Assembly: GCF_020531915.1 (NCBI RefSeq)
Contig: NZ_JAJAVG010000004.1
Location: 434,001-498,000 of the forward strand
Source: Methylovorus mays
GTDB lineage: Bacteria > Pseudomonadota > Gammaproteobacteria > Burkholderiales > Methylophilaceae
Length of the DNA: 64,000 bases
Direction of reading: 5' to 3'
Shown: positions 8,092 through 17,527 of the stretch, piece after piece
Position numbering within the stretch: the stretch's first letter is position 1
Layout: every line of letters starts with the position of its first letter
Position numbers and translations under genes: made by a program
The notes under the pieces: model-generated
Seen by the model: the letters and a program-made list of their open reading frames with translations, nothing else
What the model was told of the DNA's origin: nothing
Databases searched by the model: none

Positions 8092-11000
8092 TTAGAAAAG
8101 CTGATTCTCAGCAGCCAGTTCCACCAGTCTCCCCAGCGCCAGGAAGAAAATAGCCTTGCGGACCAGAATGCCCTGATCGGCGAACAGACTGGCGTAGTTA
8201 TCCAGCTGCAAACGGTAGCGCGCCACTTGCGCCCTTAACTGTTCCTCGCTGATGTCAGCCGCTAGTGCCACGGATTTGTAATCGATAATCCAGCGCACGC
8301 CATTTTCCACAAATGTACGATCCACCACATAGCGCTTCAGCTCGCTGGCATCGGCATAGCTCCAGGCAACTTCGGCATCTGCGCCCTCGCGTGCCTGCAA
8401 TACCCACTGACCATCCGCGCTGCGCAAGGTCGTCAGCAGTAATTGCACCACCACTGCGGCGGCATCTTGCGCTGGTTTTTCGGCATGGCCTTGCTGTTGC
8501 AACCAGCGCTGCATGGCAGGCTTCGCCTGGTGTATGCGCGTCTCCGGCCAGGCAGCCAGACCTTGACGCGCCATGAGCTCAAGGTAACGGTGGGCCAGTG
8601 TGCCAATATCCGCCTCCAGACTGGCAGCCAGGCTGAGCGGTTCGCTGGCTTCGCCCGGATTCCATAGCGGTGTAAACGGCGTGGCGGTTTGCAAAATGGC
8701 GGGCATCTGCGGCTGTTGCAACCGAACCAGCGGCGGCACAAAATCGGCAAGCGTGGCTTCGGCCTGAGGGCTGGTCTCGCTAACGCCCTCTGTTGCCAAG
8801 ACCTCGGCAAACTGCAGGGCCACTTGCGGCCACAGCAATTGCAAAAAGCTGCCAGACGCCGGACGTGGCTCGCCCTTGGCATTGATCGTGGCGGTGGCAA
8901 TCAGATGCAGACGGCGTTCGGTACGCGTGGCAGCGACATACAGCACCCGGGCATCTTCGTGCTCAGCGCGCTCTTTCTCCAGCAGCCGCAGGTAATCATA
9001 AGGGGTTGGGCCGTCATCCAGCCTGGCACCTTTCGGTACAAAAGGCGCGGCAACCAGTTCGACGCTGCTGCCCTGCTCGTCATCCGCAATCGCCACTTCT
9101 TCCCACAGCAGCAAAGGGCTATCCTGATTACCCGTCTTGCGCTCAAGGCCAGGCAAAATCACGGTATCAAACTCCAGCCCCTTGGATTTGTGGATGGTCA
9201 TCAGTTGCAGGCGACCATCGGCCCCCTCGTCAGCAGCGGCATAGAGCTTCTCGACTTCCTCCGCCAAGCGCGTTGGCGTGAATTGCCCCTGATTGTCCAG
9301 CTTGTCCACCAAGGCAAAAAACGCCTGCACGTCCTGCACATCGCCCGGCTCCCACAGGCACCAAGGCCCGCCCAGCATCAGCCAGGCACTATGCAACCAG
9401 CGGCTTACGGGCAGCCTTCCCTGTTGTGCCAGCACTTCCTGCAAAATGCTGCGCACATGCAACGCGCGCTGACGGCCATCTTCGCTCATGGCCGCAAGAC
9501 GCGCATCCTGCTGCAATAAGCGCCAGATGGTGCTGCGATGATCACTCGCGGCCAGCACATGCATGTCCGCCAGCGTGAGCCCGCACCAGGGCGCGCGCAA
9601 AATAGCCAGCCAGTTCACGCGGTCCGCGCGATGATGCAAGGCATGCGTGAGCGCGAGCAAATCCTGAATGATCTGGCGGCCGGCCAGCGCTTCAATTTCC
9701 ACCGCCTGAAAACGAATATCGCGATGATGACGGCGAATATCTGCCACCAGGTGTTCCAGATGGCTGCGAGCGCGCACTAAAACCGCGATGTGGCGCTGCG
9801 GATGGGTGGCCCACTCTTCGCGGATCAGCTTGACCATCAGTGCCGCTTCACGCGTGCGCAACTGTTCATTGCTCTCGTCCACACCTTGAATGAGCGGATG
9901 CATGACGACACCCGTATCGACCTCGTCCAAACGCGTGGCGACAAACGGGCGATAGCGAATGGCGCCGCGTGCGATGCTGTCCTCTCGCGGGAATACCTGT
10001 GCAAACGCATGGTTGATCCAGTCCACCACCGGCGGGCATGAGCGGTTATTGCGGCACAGCTGCAATGGCGTCAGGTGAATATCGCCTATGCCCTCACGCG
10101 CCACTTCCAGAAACAGGCCGACGTTGGCCTTGCGGAAGCGGTAAATGGATTGCATGGGATCACCTACGGCAAACAGGGTGCGGCCATCTCCGGCTTCCCA
10201 GCCTCGCGTCAGACGCTGCAGCAGATGCACCTGACCAGGGCTGGTGTCCTGGAACTCATCGACCAGCAGGTGCTGGATACGGTAATCCAGTCGCAAGGCA
10301 AGATCGCTGGGCGCGTCCGCATCATCGGCCAGGGCATTCAGGGCACGTTGCGATATCTCGACAAAATCAACCTCCCGCGCCTCCTGGAATACAAACCAGA
10401 GCTGGGCCACGGCCAGATTAAGCAATTGCGCCAGGGCAGATATTACCTGCCAGCTTTCCTCCCCTGCACGTAACTGAGGCAGGCACCGCAAGCGGCACAA
10501 CGCGGCATCGGCACCCGCTGTGGCTTGCAGGGCGGCGGTCAGTTCCGCCAGCTGTTCCTTATAAGGTTTGGATTCAGGGACCGCCGGAAAGCCAGTATTG
10601 ACGTTGACGGTTTTGCGCCAGCTGTCCTGCCCGGTAAATAGGAGCTCGCAGGCGGCCAGCCACATTGGCAAGGCATTCGGGGTGGCGGGCATGGGGGTTT
10701 CCCAATCGCGCAGCAGGGCAATCGGCGCTTCGCATGGCAGGTTGGTGGCGGCATAGCGCGCAATCGGCATCAGCACCTGCTGCAGTCGCACCGGGAAAGC
10801 GGCCAGCGCTTCCTGCATGTCCTGGGTAATCAGGTGCTGCAAGGCGGCCTCGGCCAGCTCACGGGTATCGGTGCGATTGGCATAAGGCAGCCACTGATCG
10901 CGCTTGGCCAGCATGTCCGCCAGCAACTGGGTGAGCCGCAAACTATCGTTATCCACATAGCGCAAGGCTTGCGTCACCGCATCGCTACGGCCATCGGCCA

Positions 11001-11517
11001 TATCCAGCGTGCGCTCGGCCGCCAGCTGGTAATAGGCGGAAGCATCTTCTGTTACCGCAGGTTGTGCGCCAAAGCGGCTCATCAGCGGCATCTGCCGCGC
11101 AAGATGGCTGCTCAGCGAATCAATGGTAAAAATACGCAGGCGCGCCGGGTTTTCCAGCAGATGCCAGCCGCGCTCCGCCGCGTGCTGCAAAGCATCCTGA
11201 CCCAGCGCAAAGGTCTTCTGCTTGTGTGGCTGGGGCGGGCGTTCGCCACTGGCCGCCATCAGGAGGCTATCGAGAATACGCGCCCGCATCTCGGCTGCCG
11301 CCTTGTTGGTAAAGGTAATGGCGATGATTTCCTCCGGCTCGCGCACGGTGGTCAGCAGTTTGAGGTAGCGCTGGGTCAGCAGCTCGGTTTTACCGGCACC
11401 CGCCGGAGCCTCAACGATAAAGCTTTCCAGTTCCAGGGCACGACGACGGCTTTCGTCATCCTGCGCGAGTAAATGCTCTTGCAGAGCGACTTCGTCATTC
11501 AGCATGTTGTCACTCAT
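8092..11517 (-). CDS. addA: AddA-like UvrD/Rep helicase with C-terminal nuclease domain
   Basis: A 1141-residue superfamily 1A helicase-nuclease for double-strand-break end processing. Helicase motifs in order: Walker A APAGAGKTE (residues ~37-45), Ia AITFTNKAAAEMR, II LLVDEFQDTS (~420), III AVGDPMQSIYRFRKA, V LMTIHKSKGLEFDTV, VI RVLYVAATRTERR. The C-terminus carries a PD-(D/E)XK nuclease (GTLAHRYLELM; WIIDYKS near 1075-1082, supplying the D and K), which distinguishes AddA and RecB from plain UvrD. Its start overlaps the stop of the upstream nuclease gene by four bases (ATGA), so the two are translationally coupled, as in addBA operons. The AddA label is used rather than RecB because the partner also has a nuclease domain and no RecC or RecD is present. 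Confidence 0.9.
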   Translation of the reverse strand: MSDNMLNDEVALQEHLLAQDDESRRRALELESFIVEAPAGAGKTELLTQRYLKLLTTVREPEEIIAITFTNKAAAEMRARILDSLLMAASGERPPQPHKQKTFALGQDALQHAAERGWHLLENPARLRIFTIDSLSSHLARQMPLMSRFGAQPAVTEDASAYYQLAAERTLDMADGRSDAVTQALRYVDNDSLRLTQLLADMLAKRDQWLPYANRTDTRELAEAALQHLITQDMQEALAAFPVRLQQVLMPIARYAATNLPCEAPIALLRDWETPMPATPNALPMWLAACELLFTGQDSWRKTVNVNTGFPAVPESKPYKEQLAELTAALQATAGADAALCRLRCLPQLRAGEESWQVISALAQLLNLAVAQLWFVFQEAREVDFVEISQRALNALADDADAPSDLALRLDYRIQHLLVDEFQDTSPGQVHLLQRLTRGWEAGDGRTLFAVGDPMQSIYRFRKANVGLFLEVAREGIGDIHLTPLQLCRNNRSCPPVVDWINHAFAQVFPREDSIARGAIRYRPFVATRLDEVDTGVVMHPLIQGVDESNEQLRTREAALMVKLIREEWATHPQRHIAVLVRARSHLEHLVADIRRHHRDIRFQAVEIEALAGRQIIQDLLALTHALHHRADRVNWLAILRAPWCGLTLADMHVLAASDHRSTIWRLLQQDARLAAMSEDGRQRALHVRSILQEVLAQQGRLPVSRWLHSAWLMLGGPWCLWEPGDVQDVQAFFALVDKLDNQGQFTPTRLAEEVEKLYAAADEGADGRLQLMTIHKSKGLEFDTVILPGLERKTGNQDSPLLLWEEVAIADDEQGSSVELVAAPFVPKGARLDDGPTPYDYLRLLEKERAEHEDARVLYVAATRTERRLHLIATATINAKGEPRPASGSFLQLLWPQVALQFAEVLATEGVSETSPQAEATLADFVPPLVRLQQPQMPAILQTATPFTPLWNPGEASEPLSLAASLEADIGTLAHRYLELMARQGLAAWPETRIHQAKPAMQRWLQQQGHAEKPAQDAAAVVVQLLLTTLRSADGQWVLQAREGADAEVAWSYADASELKRYVVDRTFVENGVRWIIDYKSVALAADISEEQLRAQVARYRLQLDNYASLFADQGILVRKAIFFLALGRLVELAAENQLF

Positions 11518-14243
11518 GCGCGGCTCTCCCCTTGCTGAGCCTGCAGGCGCTCAAACTGCAGTTGCCGCTCGGGCAAACGCAGCAAGGGCAACACTTCGCA
11601 ATAGCGCAGCTGGACGGGATCGGCCACCCGCACCGCGGCCTCGCCGGATTTGAGCTCGCGGGCAATCGCTTGCAGGCTTTCGCGCCAGTGATCGAGCAAG
11701 GTATGCCAGTCGGCAAAGCGTTCGGCATCAAAAATATCGCGTGCCTTGCGATCATCCAGCGTCATCAGCGCAGGCAGGATTTCCTCACCGGCAATCCCGG
11801 AAAACGCATGCTCTTCGGTGCGCACCATGGCAAAGCTGACCGCCGCCACCTCGCCATCGTCGAGGCTGAATGCGGCATAGACCGGCAGTTGCGGCTCGGT
11901 AATGCGCGACTCTGCCCAGTTGCGGATATCTGGCTTTTGCCCGGTTTTGTAGTCCATGATGAGTACGCGCCCATCCGGCAGCTGGTCAATCCGGTCCAGT
12001 ACCAACCGAATCTCCACGCCCTCAATCATTACCTTGGTGTCGCGTTCGCAATCCAGTACAGTGAAATCCACTTCGCGCGTTTTTTCAAACGCCAGCCAGG
12101 CACTGACCAGCTTGATCAGGCGTTCCTGTTCCAGCTGGCAAAACGCAGGCGACAGGGTTTCGTCGCGTTCAGCTGCAAAGTCCTGCAAGGCCTGTTGTGC
12201 GGCTTCAGCCAGCGCCGCATTTAAGGCTTCGGCATCCAGTGCCTGCAAATAAGCCAAATCATGCCCCTGCCAGAAGTGTTGCAAGACGCCGTGCACCAGC
12301 GTGCCGCGCTCGGCGGGCTCAAGCCCGTTCACCGGGGCTTTGAGCTCACGCGCGCCAAGGCGATATTGGTAATACGCCCATGCCGGGCAGATGGCCTGCG
12401 CTTTCAAGAGGCCAGTGCCGCCAGACACATGCTCGCCCTCGCCCACCGCCGGCGCCATGTGGTCATCCAGCACTTGCAGGCGGGCGTGTTCGCCATGCGC
12501 CAGTTGTTCAGCCAGCGTCTGGGCTTTGGCCCAATCGCCATCGAACACGGAGATATCGCTCAATATCGGGCTCGCGCGCAATTGCCGCTCGCCATCTTTC
12601 AATGCGCTGGAAAACACGATCGACGGTGCGGTATGCAACAAACGCTGCTGAAGAATGCGGGCAAACGCCGTTTGCACGGCACTATCGGCATTGGGTACAC
12701 CGGCGGCGCGCTGTACCGTGGCAGGAATAAGGGGATTCGGTCTGGGGGGGGGTGGCCAGACATGATCATTCATACCCATCACCCACAGCGCATCCAGCGG
12801 GGCAGCAGCGCCTTCCAGCATGCCCATTACCTGTACGGGCGGATCGCCACTGACTTCGGGCTGGAATATCTGCTCGCGGCAGAGCTCGCCCAAGCGCTGC
12901 AATGCTTGCATGCCATTCAGCGTGTCACCAAACACATCCAGCCGCGCCAGAGCTTGCAAACTGCGCGAGAAAGCGCGCTGCGCCTGGAACTCATGGCTCG
13001 AGATACTGCGTTCGCCCGGCCATTGCAAGGCTGCCAGCAATTGTTCAAATGCCGCCGCCCACAGCGAAGGCAATTGCCGACGCGGCTGCACCTCACGCAC
13101 GGCCCAGCCTGCCTGTAAATCCTGCAGCAGTTGACTGATAGGCAGCGGGGTTTCGCCTTCCTGCAGGCGCTCAATCAGGCGTAACAAACGCATCATGCTG
13201 ACCGTTTGTGGCAGCCATTGCCGCATGCGGCTATCCAGTTGGGCGCGGGCATCCGCCTCGCCCAGGCTGGCAGACCAATAGGGATTGAGCAGCAACACGG
13301 AAAAATCCTGTTGCTCTATGCGTTGCTGCCAGAAGATGCGCAGCAAGGCCAAGGCCGCATGCACCACCGGCTGTGTGTTAAGCGGCAAACCCAGGGAAAA
13401 GTCATAGGCGCGATCCGCCTCCACCAAGCCGGGACGCACGGTAACGGGGTGCAGCACCTCATCCAGCAAGGCGGCAAGCCGCGTACGCAATTTACCCAGC
13501 TCAGGCACTACCAGCCCCAGCCGCGCTTGCGGATGTTCATTTAACTGCTGCGCAACCCAGGCGACGGCGGCGCGGCATTCAGCTTCCTGTGTATCCAATA
13601 TGGCATGCTGGGCGTATCCGGGCTGCGCCAGCAAGGTGGCGTGATTGCTGAGTGCCACCCCGCGCTGTTGCAACAAATGTTGCAAACGCTGCTCCTGCGG
13701 GCCCAGCCGGTCAAATCCGGCAAAGGCGATACTGGCAGGCAAAGGCAGTTGGCCGCGCTCCAGACAATCCAGCTGCCATGCCATATAGCGCACAGGCTCC
13801 AGCCAACCGGACTGGCGGCAACGCTGTACAAAATGCTCGCGCCAGTTCAGGAACTGGCGACTCTCTTCCGTGTGGCCACCCGGCGGAATCTGCAGCTGCC
13901 ATTCAAACATCAGGCGATGCGCCTCCATGGCCGCTTGCGCCATGCCGGGCACATCAAACAAGGCGGCGGCATTGTCGTTCGCCAGCGCCTCTTCTATCAC
14001 CTGCTCCCACAACATGCGTTCCTGCAGCTCACTGAGTACACCCTGCGGCGCCGTGGCAACATCCACCTCGCCACTGAGTATGGCTTGTTCGGTGACATCA
14101 TCCAGCCATTGCTTGAGCGTAAGGGTGGGAAGAGGCTGCCATACCGACAATCCGCTGGCATGCTGACGGCGGTCATGATGCAAACGCAAGCTGCGTGCGA
14201 GGCGTGCCGTGGAGCAAAGGATCAGGGCGGGAGAATCGTGCAT
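11514..14243 (-). CDS. addB: AddB-like PD-(D/E)XK nuclease / probable DNA repair protein
   Basis: A 909-residue partner of the helicase-nuclease downstream. The N-terminal half is a degenerate helicase fold without a Walker A lysine motif. The C-terminal third is a PD-(D/E)XK nuclease: GTLVHGVLQHFW, then EIRLVLDRIDQLPDGRVLIMDYKTG around residue 750-768 supplies the D...DYK catalytic set. This matches the AddB-related family catalogued as probable DNA repair protein (TIGR03623). Classical AddB holds a 4Fe-4S cluster with four cysteines around the nuclease. Only two are evident here, one in ICPAWAYYQYRL and one in RYCEVLPL near the end, so the cluster may be missing. It is the first gene of a two-gene minus-strand operon and is divergent from greB across 60 bases. 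Confidence 0.85.
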   Translation of the reverse strand: MHDSPALILCSTARLARSLRLHHDRRQHASGLSVWQPLPTLTLKQWLDDVTEQAILSGEVDVATAPQGVLSELQERMLWEQVIEEALANDNAAALFDVPGMAQAAMEAHRLMFEWQLQIPPGGHTEESRQFLNWREHFVQRCRQSGWLEPVRYMAWQLDCLERGQLPLPASIAFAGFDRLGPQEQRLQHLLQQRGVALSNHATLLAQPGYAQHAILDTQEAECRAAVAWVAQQLNEHPQARLGLVVPELGKLRTRLAALLDEVLHPVTVRPGLVEADRAYDFSLGLPLNTQPVVHAALALLRIFWQQRIEQQDFSVLLLNPYWSASLGEADARAQLDSRMRQWLPQTVSMMRLLRLIERLQEGETPLPISQLLQDLQAGWAVREVQPRRQLPSLWAAAFEQLLAALQWPGERSISSHEFQAQRAFSRSLQALARLDVFGDTLNGMQALQRLGELCREQIFQPEVSGDPPVQVMGMLEGAAAPLDALWVMGMNDHVWPPPPRPNPLIPATVQRAAGVPNADSAVQTAFARILQQRLLHTAPSIVFSSALKDGERQLRASPILSDISVFDGDWAKAQTLAEQLAHGEHARLQVLDDHMAPAVGEGEHVSGGTGLLKAQAICPAWAYYQYRLGARELKAPVNGLEPAERGTLVHGVLQHFWQGHDLAYLQALDAEALNAALAEAAQQALQDFAAERDETLSPAFCQLEQERLIKLVSAWLAFEKTREVDFTVLDCERDTKVMIEGVEIRLVLDRIDQLPDGRVLIMDYKTGQKPDIRNWAESRITEPQLPVYAAFSLDDGEVAAVSFAMVRTEEHAFSGIAGEEILPALMTLDDRKARDIFDAERFADWHTLLDHWRESLQAIARELKSGEAAVRVADPVQLRYCEVLPLLRLPERQLQFERLQAQQGESRA

Positions 14244-14303
14244 GTAAAGATAGAATCAGATGGGCAATTAACCGGACTCAAGGTTAACATATAGGCCACT
14301 TAG

Positions 14304-14813
14304 ATGGCGCGAACCGATATGGCAGACCAGAAAAATTACATTACGCCGGAAGGCTACGCCACCCTCAAGGCGGAATTCGAACAGCTTTATAAAATTGAGC
14401 GCCCCAAGGTCGTGAGCGATGTCTCGTGGGCGGCGAGCAATGGCGACCGCAGCGAAAACGGCGATTACATCTATGGCAAACGACGCCTGCGCCAGATCGA
14501 CTCCCGCTTGCGTTTTCTGATGAAAAGCATGGACCTCGCGGTGATCGTCGACCCCAAAGATCAACAATCGCTGGAGAAAGTCTTTTTTGGTGCCTGGGTA
14601 TCGCTTTACTCCCTGGAGCGCGACATCGAACATCATTACCGCATCGTTGGCCAGAATGAGCTGGATCCCACCCGCGGCTATATCAGCTGGATTTCGCCGC
14701 TCGCGCGCGCCATGCTGGGCAAGCAGATCGGCGACGTGGTTCGCGCGCAAACGCCCGCCGGTGAGGAAATCTACGAAATCATCGATATCCGTTACAGCCC
14801 GCCAGAAAGCTGA
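14304..14813 (+). CDS. greB: Transcription elongation factor GreB
   Basis: A 169-residue factor that inserts its N-terminal coiled coil into the RNA polymerase secondary channel and stimulates cleavage of backtracked RNA. Visible: YITPEGYATLKAEFEQL, the coiled-coil tip WAASNGDRSENGDYIYGKRR with its acidic residues intact, GreB-typical FFGAWVSL, and the C-terminal FKBP-like domain ISPLARAMLGKQIGDVV. Neither the ATG at 14304 nor the in-frame ATG at 14319 has a strong ribosome-binding site. A second Gre-type gene without the acidic tip lies at 33022. earP follows after 14 bases. Confidence 0.95.
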   Translation: MARTDMADQKNYITPEGYATLKAEFEQLYKIERPKVVSDVSWAASNGDRSENGDYIYGKRRLRQIDSRLRFLMKSMDLAVIVDPKDQQSLEKVFFGAWVSLYSLERDIEHHYRIVGQNELDPTRGYISWISPLARAMLGKQIGDVVRAQTPAGEEIYEIIDIRYSPPES

Positions 14814-14827
14814 GCGGATACGCACGC

Positions 14828-15952
14828 ATGACAGACAAGCGACAACGCTGGGATATCTTTTGCCGCATCATCGACAATTACGGCGACATTGGTGTCTGCT
14901 GGCGCCTGGCACGCCAACTGGCCCATGAATATTCACTGGATGTCAGGCTGTGGGTTGATGCCTTGCCGGTGGCACAACGTCTGCTGCCCGCGCTGGATAC
15001 ACAGCGGGCCGAGCAAGTGCTGGATGGCGTCACCATCGCGCACTGGTCGCCAGAATTTCAATTTGACCGGATAGCCGACGTGGTGATCGAGGCCTTTGCC
15101 TGCGAGCTGCCCGAGTCTTATATCAACGCCATGGCCGCGCAGCCGCCGGTGTGGATCAACCTGGAATATCTCAGCGCCGAGGCTTGGGTGGAAGAATTCC
15201 ACCTGCAACCCTCCCCTCACCCCCGACTGGCGCTCAAAAAGACATTTTTCTTCCCTGGCTTTACGGAAAATACCGGTGGGTTATTGCGCGAGCGCCATTT
15301 GCTGGACGACAGGGATGCCGCGCAAGCGGACCCCTCTGCGCGCTTACGCATGGTACCAAGGTCCGCCGATGCCTTGCGGGTTTCACTTTTTGCGTATCCG
15401 CAAGCCAGCATACCCACATTACTCACCGCCATGGCGAATGGCGACAGACCTGTAGTGTGCCTGATACCGGAAAGCAGCCTGCTGGCGCCTGTCAGCCAAT
15501 TTTTTGGCGCAGACAAACTCCAGCCTGGCGATCATTACTCGCATGGTTCACTTAGCGTCCATATCCTGCCATTTCTCAGCCAGGCGGAGTATGACCAGCT
15601 ATTGTGGTCGTGCGATCTCAACTTTGTGCGCGGTGAAGACAGCTGGATTCGCGCCATCTGGGCAGCACGCCCGTTCATATGGCAGCCATATTTCCAGAGC
15701 GAAGACACGCATCTGGTCAAACTGGAAGCGTTTTTGCAATGCTACCTGCCGCCTTTGGAAAGAGATGCGGCAGATGCCTGGGCCACGTTTCATCAGCAAT
15801 GGGCGCAACGGCAGTTGGCAGCCGGCAGCTGGCCCCGGCTGGTGCAGGCCTTGCCCGCCATTCAGCAGCATGCCAGGCAGCAATCGCAAGCCCTTGCTGC
15901 ACAAGACGATCTGGCGGCCAAGCTGGTGATTTTTGTGAGAAATTTTCAATAA
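14828..15952 (+). CDS. earP: EF-P arginine rhamnosyltransferase EarP
   Basis: A 374-residue inverting GT-B glycosyltransferase that moves rhamnose from dTDP-beta-L-rhamnose to Arg32 of elongation factor P. The N-terminus WDIFCRIIDNYGDIGVCWR carries the two conserved aspartates (D16 and D20 here) that are essential in characterised EarP proteins. The C-terminal half has the sugar-nucleotide region (CDLNFVRGEDSWIRAIWAARPFIWQPY). Its substrate EF-P is encoded immediately downstream with an arginine at the modified position, which confirms the assignment. It may be co-transcribed with greB; its last codons overlap the -10 element of efp. Confidence 0.96.
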   Translation: MTDKRQRWDIFCRIIDNYGDIGVCWRLARQLAHEYSLDVRLWVDALPVAQRLLPALDTQRAEQVLDGVTIAHWSPEFQFDRIADVVIEAFACELPESYINAMAAQPPVWINLEYLSAEAWVEEFHLQPSPHPRLALKKTFFFPGFTENTGGLLRERHLLDDRDAAQADPSARLRMVPRSADALRVSLFAYPQASIPTLLTAMANGDRPVVCLIPESSLLAPVSQFFGADKLQPGDHYSHGSLSVHILPFLSQAEYDQLLWSCDLNFVRGEDSWIRAIWAARPFIWQPYFQSEDTHLVKLEAFLQCYLPPLERDAADAWATFHQQWAQRQLAAGSWPRLVQALPAIQQHARQQSQALAAQDDLAAKLVIFVRNFQ

Positions 15953-15959
15953 TCTAGGG

Positions 15960-15965
15960 TATAAT
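15960..15965 (+). promoter_or_regulatory. Probable -10 element of the efp promoter
   Basis: A perfect TATAAT begins eight bases after the earP stop and lies 47 bases before the efp ATG. No good -35 hexamer is present at 17-bp spacing (GAGAAA), so this rests on the -10 alone. Confidence 0.5.
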
Positions 15966-16011
15966 TCGCGGCTTTTTACACTTCACCCTTTTTAAGGTCG
16001 CAGGACAACAC

Positions 16012-16569
16012 ATGAAAACAGCTCAGGAACTTCGCGTAGGCAACGTATTTATGGTGGGTAACGATCCCATGGTCGTACTCAAAGCCGAATACAGCAAATC
16101 GGGCCGCAACTCTTCCGTGGTCAAGATGAAATTCAAGAATCTGCTCACCGAATCCCCGAGCGAAGCGGTTTACAAAGCCGATGACAAGTTTGATGTTGTC
16201 GTGCTGGAAAAGAAGGAAGTGACTTACTCCTACTTTGCTGACCCGATGTACGTGTTCATGGATACCGAATACAACCAGTACGAAATCGAAGCCGAAACCA
16301 TGGCCGATGCCCTGAACTTCCTGGAAGACGGCATGCAATGTGAAGTGGTGTTCTACAACGGCAAGCCGATCTCCGTTGAACTGCCTAACTCAGTTGTTCG
16401 CGAAATTACCTACACCGAGCCAGCCGTCAAGGGCGACACCTCCGGCAAGGTAATGAAGCCAGCCCGTATCTCCACCGGTTTTGAACTGCCAGTGCCCCTG
16501 TTTTGTGACATCGGCGACAAGATCGAAATCGACACCCGTACGCTGGAATACAAGAACCGCGTCAAGTAA
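16012..16569 (+). CDS. efp: Elongation factor P, Arg32 (EarP-modified) type
   Basis: A 185-residue translation factor that relieves ribosome stalling at polyproline stretches. Three beta-barrel domains are apparent: KOW-like 1-65, OB 66-128, C-terminal 129-185. The modification loop reads YSKSGRNSS with arginine at residue 32, where EpmA-modified EF-P has Lys34. This places it in the EarP branch, consistent with earP next door. The C-terminal signature [18 protein letters not shown] is complete. It has its own -10 element at 15960 and a strong intrinsic terminator at 16607-16634. Confidence 0.98.
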   Translation: MKTAQELRVGNVFMVGNDPMVVLKAEYSKSGRNSSVVKMKFKNLLTESPSEAVYKADDKFDVVVLEKKEVTYSYFADPMYVFMDTEYNQYEIEAETMADALNFLEDGMQCEVVFYNGKPISVELPNSVVREITYTEPAVKGDTSGKVMKPARISTGFELPVPLFCDIGDKIEIDTRTLEYKNRVK

Positions 16570-16606
16570 GCGATACGCTGGAAAATCATGGTGCGATTCA
16601 CCATGC

Positions 16607-16634
16607 AAAAAGGGAGCCTAGGCTCCCTTTTTTT
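16607..16634 (+). terminator. Intrinsic terminator of efp
   Basis: A palindrome centred at 16619/16620 (GGGAGCCTAGGCTCCC core) is preceded by A5 and followed by T7. It lies 37 bases after the efp stop and would also serve the converging DUF4130 gene. Confidence 0.93.
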
Positions 16635-16661
16635 ATTGCCCATGCGCATCCATCACCCCCG

Positions 16662-17522
16662 TCAATCAGGCTTGCGTTTGTAGCCGACAATTTTCCGCCT
16701 GGGCGCTTCGGGTGGCCGCTCCAACATGGCTTGGGTACGCGCCCCCGCCTCCGCTATCAACTCTTCAATCAGCTCGGCTTCGGGCAGGTTGTGCCAGTAT
16801 TTCTTGGGCATTTCCTTTTGCATGGCCTTGAGCTTGAGCCGCGCCGGATTGAAGATATGCCGGTAATAACTCAGCCATAGCGCCTCACTGGCATCCTCTT
16901 CGGGCAAGGCCTCCGGCATGCCACCAGGCAAAAATTGCAAGGCTTTGCCATCCCAATGCATGCCTATGCGTGGGCTCATGATGGTCCAATCCATGCTGAT
17001 GAATCTGCCAATAAAGAAAGGCGCGATCGCCGCCATGATGTGATGTTCCGGCTCAAACCAGGCCAAGTAGCGTGGCCGCCCTTCCACAACGGTTTCGCGA
17101 AAGCGGACAAAGGCTTTCATCTTGTGCTTGTCGCGCCCCACCGCTTTTGCCATGGCATGCAGGCGGGCAACATCGGCATCGCCCGTCAGCCGCATCAATC
17201 CGCGCTCACGTTGGCAACGCCAGAGCACCCGGTAAAGCAAGCCAAACCGGTCTGTCGCACAATGCAAAATAACCATGCGCGCAAGCTCAACAAACTGCTT
17301 TGACACCATCAGCTGCTGGCCGTCTTTGGCTGGTGGCGCCTGCGTGTCAGGTACTGACTCAGCGGAGGGCATGGCAAATATTTCCCCCTGGGCGATGGAC
17401 TCTTCGGTCGGCCGCACACACCAGTGCACATCGTACGGGGCCACGCCTGCCAGAATCAGGCGGCGCGCCGCATCGCGCCAGCCATCCATATCCGTTTCAT
17501 GGTGGAGATAAACGGTTTCCAT
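16662..17522 (-). CDS. DUF4130-type putative DNA metabolism protein (TIGR03915-like)
   Basis: A 286-residue protein of the family found as partner of the radical SAM gene upstream of it. Recognisable stretches: HHETDMDGWRDAARRLI at the N-terminus, then GDADVARLHAMAKAVGRDKHKMKAFVRFRE and YLAWFEPEHHIMAAIAPFF, and a basic C-terminal tail. The family is thought to act in DNA repair or modification, but its reaction is not established. In many proteobacteria it is fused to a UdgX-like uracil-DNA glycosylase domain of about 200 residues. Here only this domain is present and no glycosylase gene lies nearby. It starts five bases after the radical SAM stop, so the two form an operon. Confidence 0.8.
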   Translation of the reverse strand: METVYLHHETDMDGWRDAARRLILAGVAPYDVHWCVRPTEESIAQGEIFAMPSAESVPDTQAPPAKDGQQLMVSKQFVELARMVILHCATDRFGLLYRVLWRCQRERGLMRLTGDADVARLHAMAKAVGRDKHKMKAFVRFRETVVEGRPRYLAWFEPEHHIMAAIAPFFIGRFISMDWTIMSPRIGMHWDGKALQFLPGGMPEALPEEDASEALWLSYYRHIFNPARLKLKAMQKEMPKKYWHNLPEAELIEELIAEAGARTQAMLERPPEAPRRKIVGYKRKPD

Positions 17523-17527
17523 AGCGA

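Noticed and set aside
12261-13118. A 285-codon plus-strand frame inside the AddB-like gene
   Set aside because: The minus-strand gene carries recognisable nuclease motifs and coupled translation; the antisense product has no domain.
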